The notes under the pieces were generated by a model. That model was not told the origin of the DNA. It made no database searches and saw nothing but the letters and a program-made list of their open reading frames with translations. From the IMG/VR virus record IMGVR_UViG_3300027852_000092, positions 1 to 39,572 of that record: a stretch of DNA of 39,572 nucleotides; one strand, given 5' to 3'. This document shows, one piece after another, positions 38,903-39,572 of this stretch. The position numbers and the translations under genes were made by a program. The stretch's first letter is position 1; every line of letters starts with the position of its first letter. This stretch comes from a virus.

Positions 38903-39572
38903 ATGAAAGAAGCCTTTTCATATGTGCGACCCGCCTGCGACTTTGCAGGCGTGTTGTCCGACAACGCGGCGGTGAGTGTGATCGACGGTCGCATGGAAGC
39001 ACAGAACAAGCACCTGATGGTTTCCCAACCATGCGACGGTCCTGCGTTCTCTGTGTCGGCCACCGACTTCGACTTCGCCATGCGCAAGTTCGACGATCCC
39101 AAAATCTCGGTCACGGAAACCAACGTGATCCTGAAAGGCAACGGGACCGCTCGTGTCAAACGAGTTGTGACGCGCACGAAGAACTTCTTGAAGCCAGACA
39201 TTGAGACGCACGAGATCGAAAACGTCGCGGATCTCATGGGCGCAATCGACGACGTCTTCCCGTTCACCGAAGGTGATCCGGCCCGTCCATGGTCGGAAGG
39301 CGCACGTTTTGACGACACAACAGTGACTGCCACCAACAGTATTGTGCTGTGCCAGGCAGAGCTCGTCAGCGCTTGCGGTTTCGAGGGCGTCACGGTTAGT
39401 CGTGCGGCTCTCGCCTACATGCGCCTTAGACGCGAAGCGCTGAAGTCGTGGGGGATTGGCAAAAAAGGCCTTCTGATCGAGTTCGACGACGATTCTTGGT
39501 GCCTCGCCTCGCGCATGTCGATGGAAATGCCAGACGCCGCTGTCGGCCTCCTGTCGATGATCAACAATTGGG
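38903..39572 (+). CDS. Probable sliding clamp, 3' end outside window
   Basis: An open frame begins at ATG 38903, with AAGGAG upstream, and runs to the window edge without a stop (223 codons). The beta-alternating sequence KEAFSYVRPACDFAGV, DGRMEAQNKHLMVSQPC, FSVSATDFDFAMRKF, VILKGNGTARVKRVV and VTVSRAALAYMRL has the repeated strand-helix pattern of beta-clamp or phage processivity proteins. Its place after helicase and exonuclease genes agrees. The family is not certain without a profile search; no direct clamp-loader contact motif is visible in the part present. Confidence 0.5.
   Translation, partial: MKEAFSYVRPACDFAGVLSDNAAVSVIDGRMEAQNKHLMVSQPCDGPAFSVSATDFDFAMRKFDDPKISVTETNVILKGNGTARVKRVVTRTKNFLKPDIETHEIENVADLMGAIDDVFPFTEGDPARPWSEGARFDDTTVTATNSIVLCQAELVSACGFEGVTVSRAALAYMRLRREALKSWGIGKKGLLIEFDDDSWCLASRMSMEMPDAAVGLLSMINNW

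Noticed and set aside
1-39572. Integrase or attachment site showing temperate lifestyle
   Set aside because: A Cro-like gene and operators hint at it, but no integrase, excisionase or att-like repeat could be supported in this window.

Overview
The window is a contiguous piece of a tailed double-stranded DNA phage (or prophage) genome. GC looks to be in the mid-50s by eye. Almost every gene lies on the plus strand, packed with 1-30 base overlaps. The tail genes (a chaperone pair with a programmed frameshift, a 1002-residue tape measure and a tail tube) indicate a long non-contractile tail, so a siphovirus. Some tail-hub proteins belong to families also found in alphaproteobacterial gene transfer agents, including a BR0599/DUF2163-type hub with C-terminal cysteines. 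A marine alphaproteobacterial, perhaps Rhodobacterales, host is therefore plausible, but that is inference. Terminase, portal, integrase, DNA polymerase and endolysin are not in the window.

Layout. 1-4370: end of the major capsid gene, small head-region genes, an HTH plus metallophosphoesterase-like protein, and four neck/connector genes. 4389-17175: tail tube, G/GT-type tail chaperone with an A-AAA-AAC slippery site, tape measure, three minor tail proteins, cysteine-rich hub, and a large tip protein. 17175-21511: small fibre-like protein and a 1306-residue multidomain adhesin. 21508-22102: overlapping spanin pair. 22089-22283: the only minus-strand gene, a 64-residue Cro/CI-like HTH protein. 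22284-22677: a non-coding region with iteron-like repeats. 22678-30651: thyX, SNF2 helicase, two hypothetical proteins, an SSB-like protein with an acidic tip, a primase and a UvrD-type helicase. 30648-36621: HAD phosphatase, queD, three small or unknown genes, queC, folE, queF, a small gene and dpdA. 36621-39572: RecD/Dda-like helicase, MazG/MazZ-like nucleotide hydrolase, DEDDh exonuclease, and the start of a probable sliding clamp.

How the genes work together. FolE, QueD, QueC and QueF are steps from GTP to preQ1, and DpdA is the transglycosylase that inserts 7-deazaguanines into DNA. Together they predict a phage that replaces some guanines in its DNA with 7-deazaguanine, most likely preQ1 because QueF keeps its reductase motif. 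QueE is not in the window. The QueC homologue lacks all four cysteines expected to bind zinc.

Three regulatory or architectural signals stand out. A 13-15 bp inverted repeat, ATAAG-TCG-CTTAT, occurs three times: near the HTH gene start, inside a good sigma70-like promoter before a small-gene operon, and upstream of the connector operon. The octamer GTTTAAAC occurs eight times, far above expectation. A block of TGCAGGGAA repeats at near-helical spacing sits in the 390-base non-coding region next to the replication genes.
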